The position numbers and the translations under genes were made by a program. A model generated the notes under the pieces. It ran no database searches and had not been told where the DNA came from. It saw nothing but the letters and a program-made list of their open reading frames with translations. A DNA stretch of 39,348 nt from Candidatus Aerophobota bacterium (GTDB lineage Bacteria > Chlamydiota > Chlamydiia > Chlamydiales > Simkaniaceae), in NCBI GenBank assembly GCA_002401865.1, contig NVUK01000011.1, forward strand, positions 1 to 39,348, in the 5' to 3' direction. Positions 23,973 to 32,051 of the stretch are shown here, in pieces (within the stretch, counting starts at the first letter, position 1; every line of letters starts with the position of its first letter).

Positions 23973-26900
23973 TTACTGACAACTCTCACACCCTTCTTCT
24001 AAGTTGCACACAGGTACGGAAGGTTTCTCTCTCTTTTTACCACCCACATCTACTCTGGATGAAGGAGAAGCATGTTTCATCCATCTAGGCTGAAGCTCTC
24101 TCTTGTTAATATCCATGGTAGATTTTTCAATGCTGGTTCTCGCTTGACTTCTTAAATAGTAAGTGGTTTTAAGGCCATGTTCCCATGCTAAAAAATACAT
24201 GCTATTGAGCTTTTTGCCATTGGGGTTGTCTACAAATAAGTTGAGCGATTGCGCTTGGTCAATCCATTTTTGTCTACGGCTAGCACATTCAATAATCCAC
24301 TCGAAATTAATTTCAAAAGCGGTTAAGAATTGTTGCTTAAGTTCATTCGGAATACGTTTGATTTCCAGCACCGAGCCATCAAAATATTTCAAGTCATCAA
24401 TCATTTCCTCATCCCAAAGGTCCTTTTCTTTCAAGGCTTGAACTAGGTGGGGGTTAATGAAAGTAAACTCTCCGGATAAATTAGATTTAGCATACAGGTT
24501 TTTGTAGTTAGGCTCGATAGAAGCGGTCACTCCTGCAATGTTTGCAATGGTAGCGGTTGGAGCAATGGCCATCACGTTACTATTTCTAAGACCATTTTTA
24601 GCAATTGCTTCGCGTACCAGGGTCCAATCCATCGTGGTTTCTCGATTCATTTTAATCGGTAGGCCGCGCTCTTTTTCTAAAAGATCAATTGAGTCAATGG
24701 GCAAAATACCCCGTTCCCATTTTGAACCTTTATAGCTAGGGTAGGGATTACGCTCTTTTGCTAAGTGACTTGAAGAGAGCAAAGCAAAATAGCTAATAGC
24801 TTCCATGCTTTGATCTGCAAACTGCACCGCTTCATGACTCGCATAGCTAAATTTTTGAATATTTAGCGCATCTTGAAAGCCCATGAGGCCAAGACCAATA
24901 GGTCTGTGTAAAGAGTTAGAGGTTTTAGCCTCTTTAATAGGATAAAAATTGATGTCGATTACATTGTCGAGCATACGTATGGCTGTTGTAACCGTTTTTT
25001 GTAGCTTTTTTGTATTGAGACCTTCGGGAGTAACGTGGTTGGCTAAATTGATAGAGCCCAGATTACAAACAGCTGTTTCTTCTTTCGACGTATTTAAAGT
25101 GATCTCTGTGCATAGGTTTGAGCAGTGTACGACACCTACATGGTCTTGAGGACTTCTTATGTTACAAGGATCTTTAAAAGTGATCCATGGGTGGCCTGTT
25201 TCAAATAGCATAGTAAGCATTTTTCTCCAAAGCAGTAAGGAGTCAACTTTTTTCCATAGAGTTATTTGATTATTCTCTGCCATTGCTTCATATTCTAAAT
25301 ACCTTTTTTCAAACGCTGCTCCATAAAGGCTGTGAAGATCGGGTACTTCGTTAGGACTAAAAAGTGTCCACTGAGCATTTTGCGCTACTCTTTTCATGAA
25401 TAGATCAGGAATCCAGTTAGCGGTATTCATGTCATGGGTTCTTCTACGCTCATCGCCTGTATTTTTTCTCAGTTCCAAATAGTCTTCGATATCAATGTGC
25501 CATGTTTCTAGATAAGCGCACATTGCACCTTTTCTTTTTCCACCTTGGTTTACTGCTACAGCTGTGTCATTGGCTACTTTTAAGAAAGGAACAATCCCTT
25601 GGCTTTGTCCATTGGTTCCTTTAATTCTAGCACCTGTACCACGCACATTGCTCCAATCATTACCCAAACCTCCTGCCCACTTAGAAAGTTGAGCGTCATC
25701 GCTAATGGTTTTAAAAATATGTTCTAGATTATCCATGATGGTAGAGAGGTAGCAGGAGCTAAGTTGTGAGTGCAAAGTTCCAGCATTAAATAGTGTAGGT
25801 GTAGAAGATAGGTAGTCTAAAGTGGATAGGACAGAGTAAAACTCAAGTGCTCGTTCCTCTTTTTTTTCTTCTTTAATCGAAAGACCCATTGCTACACGCA
25901 TCCAAAAAATTTGGGGCGTTTCCATACGCGTACCTTTATCATGGATAAAGTATCTGTCATAAAGCGTTTGTAGGCCTAAATATTGAAATTTTAAATCTCT
26001 TTCAAGGTGCATCGCTTTGCTCAGTTTTTCAAGATCAAACTTTTTGAGTTCTGGAGAGATTCTTTTTAGCTCAATGCCTTTATCGATATACTTTTGAAAA
26101 TAGTTTGTGTGGATGGCAAAAAGATCAGGTGTAGAAGCAGGAACTCCTAAAACTTCTTCATAAATTGTATCTAAAAGTAGTTGCGCCGTGATGTTGCTAT
26201 AAATAGGGTCCTGTTCAATTTTTGCCCTAGATGCCATGATAAGAGCTGTGTCTACTTCACTCTCTTTCATCCCTTCATAAAAGTTGAGTGTTGTTGCTTT
26301 AAGCATTTCTTCAACATCAATTTTTTCTTTATAAAAACGGGTAGCAAATTCTAGTTTTTCTAGTAAATCACTTTCAAAAACTGAAGTTTCGCTACCATCG
26401 GCTTTGATCACTTTAAAAGACTTTTGGCTTTTTTTCTGTTTGATGGGCTGCTTTTCTTGGGGCAGTGCAGTCTCTTCGTGAGCCGCGAGTTTTTCAGATT
26501 GTTTAAGAATGTAGGATTTAGCTGCTTCAAAGTAGGTTGAGCCCATCAATACTTGCTCAATCATCGTTTGGATATTTGATGTGGTTAGTTGTTGATGCAT
26601 TAGGTGGTGTTCTACAACACGCTCAATCACTTTTTCTGTTAAGCGGTTCACCATATGAATAAGGTTAGAAGGGGTTTGCCCGTTTACAGCGTGTACATGT
26701 CTAAAAATAAGCTCGAGTGTGGCGGCTACTTTTATAGGATTAAAACGTGCGGGAGAATTTTGGTCTCCTCTTAAAACCATAATGTTTCTAGGATCGTCTG
26801 AACGCAATTTTTTGTGGTTATCTCTATAGATGATATAATCCCTGGCTACATTGTGGTAACCACTTTTCATCAAAGTTACTTCTACAAGATCTTGAAGCCC

Positions 26901-27230
26901 TTCGACTGTGAGAGAAACTTTTTTGCTCGCTAGCTCAAGTGCTTGTTGAATTACTAGTACAGCCACTTTTTGCATCGCTATAGCGATGTCGTTAGTAATA
27001 GGTGTGGGCGCGGCAATAGCATAGGTATCTCTAAAAGCTGCATCTAATGCTTTTAAAATACGCTCTTGCCTAAAAGGAACAATACTACCATCTCTTTTTG
27101 CAACAGTATAAGGTGTAACGCTCGTCATTTGATCTAGCTGGTTTTGAATAGCATCTATCCAAAGAGCAGAGAAAGAAGGTTTACCCTCTTTTGAAGTCTT
27201 TATAACGTCACTATTATTGCTTTTTGCCAT
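23973..27230 (-). CDS. nrdA: Ribonucleotide reductase large subunit R1 with three ATP-cones
   Basis: R1 reduces ribonucleoside diphosphates. At 1085 aa it is about 300 longer than E. coli NrdA because of N-terminal ATP-cone domains: cone 1 around 41-140, cone 2 around 148-245 (degenerate start, LRGDQNSPARFN) and cone 3 around 270-362 (VIKADGSETSVF). The catalytic core has Cys493, Asn705-Cys707-Glu709 (NLCTE) and Cys722 as active-site thiols and base, Tyr1024-Tyr1025 for radical transfer, and the C-terminal redox cysteines at 1075, 1081 and 1084. Multiple cones are known in chlamydial R1. Two putative NrdR boxes lie upstream at 27317-27365. Confidence 0.97.
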   Translation of the reverse strand: MAKSNNSDVIKTSKEGKPSFSALWIDAIQNQLDQMTSVTPYTVAKRDGSIVPFRQERILKALDAAFRDTYAIAAPTPITNDIAIAMQKVAVLVIQQALELASKKVSLTVEGLQDLVEVTLMKSGYHNVARDYIIYRDNHKKLRSDDPRNIMVLRGDQNSPARFNPIKVAATLELIFRHVHAVNGQTPSNLIHMVNRLTEKVIERVVEHHLMHQQLTTSNIQTMIEQVLMGSTYFEAAKSYILKQSEKLAAHEETALPQEKQPIKQKKSQKSFKVIKADGSETSVFESDLLEKLEFATRFYKEKIDVEEMLKATTLNFYEGMKESEVDTALIMASRAKIEQDPIYSNITAQLLLDTIYEEVLGVPASTPDLFAIHTNYFQKYIDKGIELKRISPELKKFDLEKLSKAMHLERDLKFQYLGLQTLYDRYFIHDKGTRMETPQIFWMRVAMGLSIKEEKKEERALEFYSVLSTLDYLSSTPTLFNAGTLHSQLSSCYLSTIMDNLEHIFKTISDDAQLSKWAGGLGNDWSNVRGTGARIKGTNGQSQGIVPFLKVANDTAVAVNQGGKRKGAMCAYLETWHIDIEDYLELRKNTGDERRRTHDMNTANWIPDLFMKRVAQNAQWTLFSPNEVPDLHSLYGAAFEKRYLEYEAMAENNQITLWKKVDSLLLWRKMLTMLFETGHPWITFKDPCNIRSPQDHVGVVHCSNLCTEITLNTSKEETAVCNLGSINLANHVTPEGLNTKKLQKTVTTAIRMLDNVIDINFYPIKEAKTSNSLHRPIGLGLMGFQDALNIQKFSYASHEAVQFADQSMEAISYFALLSSSHLAKERNPYPSYKGSKWERGILPIDSIDLLEKERGLPIKMNRETTMDWTLVREAIAKNGLRNSNVMAIAPTATIANIAGVTASIEPNYKNLYAKSNLSGEFTFINPHLVQALKEKDLWDEEMIDDLKYFDGSVLEIKRIPNELKQQFLTAFEINFEWIIECASRRQKWIDQAQSLNLFVDNPNGKKLNSMYFLAWEHGLKTTYYLRSQARTSIEKSTMDINKRELQPRWMKHASPSSRVDVGGKKREKPSVPVCNLEEGCESCQ

Positions 27231-27316
27231 GATTGTTATTCCATTGTTTTTCTTTATATTTTTTACTAATTAAGACTTAATTATACGGTATTTTTAAAAT
27301 CGGTTTTTTTTTTCCA

Positions 27317-27365
27317 ATACCACATGTTGTGTTGCTTAACGCTTACAACACACTATATATGGTAG
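27317..27365. promoter_or_regulatory. Pair of putative NrdR boxes
   Basis: Two 16-nt sites resemble the NrdR consensus acaCwAtATaTwGtgt: 27350-27365 (ACACTATATATGGTAG, 13/16) and 27317-27332 (ATACCACATGTTGTGT, 12/16). They are spaced 33 nt start to start, about three helical turns, as expected for paired NrdR boxes. They sit 87-135 nt upstream of nrdA. A minus-strand TATAAT at 27285-27280 is a possible -10 for nrdA. NrdR control of nrdAB is known in Chlamydia. The rest of the 317-nt nrdA-pssA gap holds the repeats and the pssA promoter listed separately; no small gene is evident. Confidence 0.6.
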
Positions 27366-27379
27366 TTGGGGGGATTTAG

Positions 27380-27416
27380 TCTATAAAAAAAATAGGGTAT
27401 CTATAAAAAAAATAGG
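27380..27416. repeat. Two 17-nt direct repeats in the nrdA-pssA gap
   Basis: tctataaaaaaaatagg occurs at 27380-27396 and 27400-27416, a 20-nt period (about two helical turns). In addition aaaatcgg followed by nine T residues occurs at both sides, at 27296-27312 and 27466-27482. The region is strongly A/T-tracted and probably bent. Purpose unknown. Confidence 0.7.
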
Positions 27417-27480
27417 TGATTTTTTTTCAAGCATATGAAGAGCAAAGGATTACGGGAAAAGAAAAAAAATCGGTTTTTTT

Positions 27481-27509
27481 TTGTCTTTTCATACTAAAAG
27501 AAGTATGAT
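27481..27509 (+). promoter_or_regulatory. Promoter for pssA-rmuC
   Basis: TTGTCT (27481-27486), a 17-nt spacer and TATGAT (27504-27509) precede the TTG start codon of pssA by 38 nt. The -35 overlaps the end of a T tract. The predicted transcript start is about 27516, followed by an AAAGGA Shine-Dalgarno at 27534-27539. Confidence 0.55.
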
Positions 27510-27547
27510 AGGTCAGTCTGAAAAAGTTACGATAAAGGACTATTTTT

Positions 27548-28339
27548 TTGAAGCGAAGCTACGTTATTCCCAATATTATTACAGCATTCTCTCTCTCGTG
27601 TGGTTTATTTGTTATTTTCAAAGTAAACATGAGTGTTGTGGGGGAGAATACATATCAATTGATTTACTCTTCGGCGCTTTTGTTAATGCTTGCAGCGTTT
27701 GCTGATCTTTTAGATGGGGCGGTGGCTAGAGCGATGCATGGTGAGAGTGATTTTGGATGTTTATTTGATTCTCTTTCGGATGCTATTTCTTTTGGTGTAG
27801 CGCCTTCGGTACTTCTTTTAAAGAGTTTGGTTTTAACATCAGGTCAGTGGATGGCAATTTTTGCTTCTATGGGTGGTTTGTTTTATACGATCAGTGGAGT
27901 GCTCAGGTTAGTGCGCTATAGTGTGCGCTCGTACGAGCTAAAAGAGAGTAAGCAAGAGTTGCAAGATGATAGAAAGCGGTTTGCAGGGCTTCCGATACCA
28001 GCGGCAGCGGCGCTTGCTATTTCTTTAAATCTTTTTCTCAATTCTCCATTTTTAGCGCAACATATCGATTTGGGGTATACAACTAAGGCCGGAGTATTGA
28101 TAGGGTTTATGGTTCTTCTGGGAGCGTTGATGATTAGCAGATGGCCATTTCCTAGTTTAAAAGCGTTACATGTACGTCTTTCCTCTTTTTACATGGTGTT
28201 TTTAACTTCGGTATTAGCTATTTTTATTCTTTATGGCATTTTTTACTATTTCCCCTTTGTGTTGTTTGTAGCCTCTTTTGGTTATTTAGTGTTTGGGTTA
28301 ATCACAGGTTTTATTGTCATGCTTCGGCGTAAGTTTTAA
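27548..28339 (+). CDS. pssA: CDP-diacylglycerol-serine O-phosphatidyltransferase
   Basis: This inner-membrane enzyme makes phosphatidylserine, the precursor of phosphatidylethanolamine, from CDP-diacylglycerol and serine. 263 aa. The full CDP-alcohol phosphotransferase signature is present: D56 G57 x2 A60 R61 x8 G70 x3 D74 x3 D78. It has six or more hydrophobic helices and the PNIITAFSLSCGL opening typical of PssA. The start is TTG at 27548, supported by the AAAGGA ribosome-binding site 8 nt upstream and by the normal N-terminus MKRSYVIPN. It is followed by rmuC 16 nt later. It is divergent from nrdA. Confidence 0.93.
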   Translation: MKRSYVIPNIITAFSLSCGLFVIFKVNMSVVGENTYQLIYSSALLLMLAAFADLLDGAVARAMHGESDFGCLFDSLSDAISFGVAPSVLLLKSLVLTSGQWMAIFASMGGLFYTISGVLRLVRYSVRSYELKESKQELQDDRKRFAGLPIPAAAALAISLNLFLNSPFLAQHIDLGYTTKAGVLIGFMVLLGALMISRWPFPSLKALHVRLSSFYMVFLTSVLAIFILYGIFYYFPFVLFVASFGYLVFGLITGFIVMLRRKF

Positions 28340-28355
28340 TTGGGAGGTTTTTCAG

Positions 28356-29678
28356 ATGGATAGTCCAGGACTCTCTTATTGGATGTTTTTATTTTTTGTA
28401 GTGCTATGTTCTCTAGGCGTGTTTTATAGCTTGCGCAAGCAAATTGTTAGTAGCAAACAAAGAGAGGATAATTTTGCCCAAGATTTTGAAAAAGCGAGAG
28501 AGCGCGTTGCGCGTTTGCAAGAAGAGGTAGTGCGCCTCCAAGCAGTATTAGATATGGAGCGACAGGTAGCTGTTGAGAGAAAGAAGATGGCTGCGGAGAT
28601 GGAGGCGAAGTTGAAATATAATTTTGAGTCTTTATCGCAAAAAGCGCTAGCGAAGAGTCAGAGTACTTTTTTAGAACTGGCAAAAAAGAGTTTTGCTGTA
28701 GAGCAGGAAAAAGCAAGCGGTAATATAGCTAAAGAGAAGCAGTCTATTGAGCATCTTGTTAAGCCGATAGAAAAAAGTTTGAAAGATCTGGATCAAGGGA
28801 TGCGTCATTTAGAAAAAGAGCGTAAAGCAGATCAAGCTTCAATTAAGACATTGATGCAAACCATGATTGATTCAGAAAAAGAACTCAAGCAAGAGACATC
28901 GACCCTTTCAAGGGCATTAAAGGCTCCTCTAACGGGAGGGCGTTGGGGAGAGATTCAGCTTAAAAGAGTGATTGAGCTTTCAGGAATGCTTAATAGGTGT
29001 GATTTTTACGAGCAGGTGAGCTCTAGTGATGGGCAGTATAGACCAGATGTGGTGATTTTATTGCCTGATAATAAGAAAATTATTGTAGATGCAAAAACTT
29101 CCTCATCAGATTATTTAGAAGCAATGGAGACAGATCAAGATCAAGTGCGAGAGGAAAAGTTTCAAAAGCATTCCGCTTCTGTAAAACGTCATATTCAATC
29201 TCTTGGGAAAAAAGCTTATTTTGACCAGTTTAAAAATGTTCCAGAATTTGTGGTTTTATTTATCCCTTCCGATCATTTTTTAACTGCCGCTTTAAAATAT
29301 GATCCGACTCTTTTAGAGATGGGAGCTAAGATGGGCGTGATTTTAGCTACGCCATCGACGTTGATTGGAATGCTCCGCGCTATTGCCTATGGTTGGAAGC
29401 AGCAAGTAGTCTATGAAAATACGGATAAGATTAGAGATTTAGGAGAGCAGCTTTATAAAAGGCTGAGCGATCTTTCTGAGCATTGGGCGCGCGTGGGCAA
29501 AGCTCTTTCTCAATCGGTAGAAGCTTACAATAAGTCTGTGGGATGTTTAGAGTCTCGCGTGATAGTGTCGGCGAAAAAATTTGAGGAGCTGGGTATTAGC
29601 AGTGAAGCTAAAAAGCTCAAGAGTCTGCAAAGCGTTGCCTCGATGCCAAGGGTTCCTGTACTCGATCAAAAAAGCTAA
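28356..29678 (+). CDS. rmuC: RmuC-family DNA recombination-limiting protein
   Basis: 440 aa from the ATG at 28356, chosen because a GGGAGG Shine-Dalgarno lies 8 nt before it; the frame is open from 28314, overlapping pssA, without such a site. RmuC proteins are nuclease-fold proteins that limit inversions at repeats in E. coli. Visible here: an N-terminal membrane anchor (about 7-25), a long coiled coil (about 30-180), then the RmuC domain with GGRWGEIQLKRVIELSGM, the PD-(D/E)xK-like core RPDVVILLP and IIVDAKTS, FIPSDHFL, and ATPSTLIGMLRAIAYGWKQ. It is probably co-transcribed with pssA, as in C. trachomatis CT825/826 (from memory). Confidence 0.9.
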   Translation: MDSPGLSYWMFLFFVVLCSLGVFYSLRKQIVSSKQREDNFAQDFEKARERVARLQEEVVRLQAVLDMERQVAVERKKMAAEMEAKLKYNFESLSQKALAKSQSTFLELAKKSFAVEQEKASGNIAKEKQSIEHLVKPIEKSLKDLDQGMRHLEKERKADQASIKTLMQTMIDSEKELKQETSTLSRALKAPLTGGRWGEIQLKRVIELSGMLNRCDFYEQVSSSDGQYRPDVVILLPDNKKIIVDAKTSSSDYLEAMETDQDQVREEKFQKHSASVKRHIQSLGKKAYFDQFKNVPEFVVLFIPSDHFLTAALKYDPTLLEMGAKMGVILATPSTLIGMLRAIAYGWKQQVVYENTDKIRDLGEQLYKRLSDLSEHWARVGKALSQSVEAYNKSVGCLESRVIVSAKKFEELGISSEAKKLKSLQSVASMPRVPVLDQKS

Positions 29679-29715
29679 TCTATATTTTGTTTTTAGAGGG
29701 GTGGAATGATGCGTG

Positions 29716-30213
29716 TTATTGTGTCATACTTTCTAAAAATTGTTTACTGCGCTGGTGTTTAATTTTAAGAAATTGTGCATGGTGATACTCAATAGAGGAT
29801 GAGCGCGAGTCATATTTAGAAGGTTCTGAGGGGCGTAAGAGTTTGTCGACATAAGAACCGATAGAAAAAGACACGCCATCATAGGTCTTAAAAAAGCCCG
29901 CCTCTTCAAAAATACTAGGATCGCGATATTTAAAGCCTAGGGGAGCTATTTCTCTTAATTTTTTAGAGTTGAAAGCTTTGAAAGTAGCAGCGTCCTTTTT
30001 TGAGAGAAGGTTTTTTACTTTAGGTAGTAGTAAAATGTCATTGCTTTTAGTAGAGTAGATGACTGTAGTTTGTGTCTGGTAGGATTGATCCTTAGAAAAA
30101 TGAGACCTCTTACTCTTTACATTTTCTGCAGTCGCGCATGTAAGAAAACAAAGAGACAAGATTAGAACATTTGTCATGAGAGTATGTTTATTCAAACAGC
30201 TATTTTTTACCAT
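29716..30213 (-). CDS. Small secreted hypothetical protein
   Basis: 165 aa, no family recognised. The ATG at 30213 has a good GGAG site 7 nt upstream (Met13 has none), giving a 12-residue polar start, a hydrophobic core (VLILSLCFLTC) and a likely signal-peptidase site after TAENV-type sequence near residue 29; a lipobox is not convincing. The mature part is basic and hydrophilic, with no motif. It is convergent with rmuC and downstream of the small membrane protein gene at 30283. Possibly periplasmic or exported. Confidence 0.6.
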   Translation of the reverse strand: MVKNSCLNKHTLMTNVLILSLCFLTCATAENVKSKRSHFSKDQSYQTQTTVIYSTKSNDILLLPKVKNLLSKKDAATFKAFNSKKLREIAPLGFKYRDPSIFEEAGFFKTYDGVSFSIGSYVDKLLRPSEPSKYDSRSSSIEYHHAQFLKIKHQRSKQFLESMTQ

Positions 30214-30282
30214 ATGTTATCTCCACATCTACTTGCTAGGTAGGTTATCTAGAATGGTATTTTTCGTCAAAAAAAAGAGTTT

Positions 30283-30561
30283 TCAATTAAAAAGAAAGTT
30301 TGCTGACAAGGTTGCTAAGGCTTGAATAAACAAAAGAGCAAAAGCGCCGGTTATGGCCGATAAGATAAGACGAGTTTTGGTATTAAGAGCTTGTTTTCGA
30401 AAAAAGGCAAGTCTGAGAGTAAATGTGAAAGCTATAGCATAAAAACTTACATCCCTTACTGGTCTAGAGAGTAAAGAGAATAAATTTATAAAGTAAAAGG
30501 CCGCGCTGAAGAGTAAGGCTAACAGCCACTCAGTTTTGGTATAGCTAGCTGTTGTATTCAT
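30283..30561 (-). CDS. Small three-helix membrane protein
   Basis: 92 aa with hydrophobic stretches at about 12-32, 38-54 and 66-90, separated by short basic loops (SRPVRD, FFRKQALNTKTR). A GGAGA Shine-Dalgarno precedes the ATG. It lies just after the terminator of the SH3b gene, so it would need its own promoter or read-through. No family recognised; position loosely matches the small gene next to CT017 in Chlamydia. Confidence 0.6.
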   Translation of the reverse strand: MNTTASYTKTEWLLALLFSAAFYFINLFSLLSRPVRDVSFYAIAFTFTLRLAFFRKQALNTKTRLILSAITGAFALLFIQALATLSANFLFN

Positions 30562-30583
30562 TAGATAGAGTCTCCATTTACAT

Positions 30584-30620
30584 AAAAAAAGAGCAAACCG
30601 CAGGTAGCCGTTTGCTCTTT
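30584..30620 (-). terminator. Rho-independent terminator of the SH3b gene
   Basis: On the minus strand AAAGAGCAAAC (30620-30610) pairs perfectly with GTTTGCTCTTT (30598-30588) around an 11-nt loop, followed by a T run (30587-30584). This is 29 nt after the stop of the 394-aa gene. Confidence 0.85.
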
Positions 30621-30648
30621 GTATAAAAAATATAACAGCTTTGTAAGC

Positions 30649-31833
30649 TTATTCCGCGTCTAGTACGTAGAAAGCGGGGAATGCAAAGTTGTTATTGTCT
30701 CTTGACTGCGCCTTAATAGAGATTTTTTTGCCTTCAAACTGGCTTAGATCTACTTGCGTGCTGTAGAGATAAGAATGAATCCTACCCTCTACTTTTAATA
30801 AGAATGAACCAGGAGCATTGAAAACAGGATCTCTATATTTTTCTATCGTTCCTGTTAGCTCTACGCCATGCCTTTTTTGCTCAGCATAAAAGTCACGAAT
30901 ATCTTTAGATAGATGACTCGATGCCCAATTTGTGAAAAGACTCTCTTCAACAGGCTCCCACATTTTCATCAAATCTGCAGGAGAAAAAGTGCTTTGCTCT
31001 TGCGTCATGACTTTAGAAGAAGCATAAGAAATGCCTGGTTTTTGCAATGTTTGGCTTTCTAAGTAAGTGATTTTTTTGCGTAAATAGCTCTCTTGAACAT
31101 CTAGTAGCTTGTTGGATGCTAATTTAACTTCGTCTTTAAATTCATTAAAGTCATTGACGATTGTCTTGTAGTTATCGGTAACTTTTTCAATGTTGATTTC
31201 TTGGAAAGTCTTTTGAAACTCTTCTAGAGTACACTTATTTGCTTTTCCTAAAAGCGCTGTAACTTTTTCTTTGCGCTTGTCGTAAATAGCTTTCATGTCT
31301 TTGTTGCCAACATACTTTAAATACTCTTTGGCAACGTAAAAACGTGTCGTAGCAGGTGTTTCAATCTCAAGCCATTTATTGCTTGATCTGTCTACTTTAC
31401 CTTCAATTTTTTTGCCTGTGCTATAGTGACCAATAACAAGAGCATCACGGTTTGGTGCTAGTCTAACATTGACATGTTGACCTTCTACACATCCATCAAT
31501 AACAAAACCTCTGAAAATATAAGCTTTGGTTCCAGATAGAGGCTCTACAGCGTAAAAGTCTCCTTTTTCTCCTAAAACTACAACGTAATCATCTTTCTTT
31601 AGTTCTCCTACAACTTGAGCATCTAAATCAGCTGTTGCGCGTATTCTAACGTTTCTACCTACAGACTTGGCTGTAAAAGCTTGGATGTTTTTCTTAGTTG
31701 CTACTTTCTTAACGTTTTTGAATTTTTTTGCTGAAAGGCTTGATTTTTTGCCTACAGCGGGTTGTGCTGCTTGTACGCTAGTGAAGATGAGGGCAAAGGT
31801 ACAAATGGAAATACAGGGAAAAATTTTTGACAT
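30649..31833 (-). CDS. Secreted tandem-SH3b protein, Ctad1-like
   Basis: 394 aa with a signal peptide (1-22, ending SVQAA), a Lys-rich linker (28-50), and two bacterial SH3 domains at about 57-112 (NVRIRATADLDAQVVGEL) and 117-175 (VNVRLAPNRDALVIGHY). The C-terminal 220 residues are helical then beta-rich, with no named motif. In C. trachomatis, CT017 (Ctad1) has two N-terminal SH3b domains, is surface-exposed and acts as an invasin binding integrin beta1. Its neighbours CT016 and CT015 (phoH) match the next two genes here. Orthology is therefore likely, but host-receptor binding by this protein is inference. AGAGGAGAG gives a strong ribosome-binding site. The 218-nt gap upstream (31834-32051) is AT-rich and holds no gene I can support. 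Confidence 0.78.
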   Translation of the reverse strand: MSKIFPCISICTFALIFTSVQAAQPAVGKKSSLSAKKFKNVKKVATKKNIQAFTAKSVGRNVRIRATADLDAQVVGELKKDDYVVVLGEKGDFYAVEPLSGTKAYIFRGFVIDGCVEGQHVNVRLAPNRDALVIGHYSTGKKIEGKVDRSSNKWLEIETPATTRFYVAKEYLKYVGNKDMKAIYDKRKEKVTALLGKANKCTLEEFQKTFQEINIEKVTDNYKTIVNDFNEFKDEVKLASNKLLDVQESYLRKKITYLESQTLQKPGISYASSKVMTQEQSTFSPADLMKMWEPVEESLFTNWASSHLSKDIRDFYAEQKRHGVELTGTIEKYRDPVFNAPGSFLLKVEGRIHSYLYSTQVDLSQFEGKKISIKAQSRDNNNFAFPAFYVLDAE

Positions 31834-32051
31834 GGTGGTGGGCTCTCCTCTTTAGTTGCGATTTTTTTATAAAAACCGTGACTTTAGAATGTTTGGGTTT
31901 TTATTACGCATCTTAAAGACATCATCTTTTTAACACCAATTTTTTTTGTATGTTTTGAATATAAAATAAAACAAACATGAAAGGTTAAGTTTTATAGAGC
32001 CATTATCTGTAGTATGAAAAGTAACATCAATTAAGCGGGAAGAGTTTCCGT

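Noticed and set aside
27481-27705. Plus-strand ORF overlapping the pssA start
   Set aside because: It is another frame of pssA; the CDP-alcohol phosphotransferase frame is decisive.
31869-31904. 9-bp inverted repeat ATAAAAACC/GGTTTTTAT upstream of the SH3b gene
   Set aside because: The loop is 18 nt, the arms are nearly all A/T, and no T run follows on the minus strand, so a terminator or riboswitch call is not justified.
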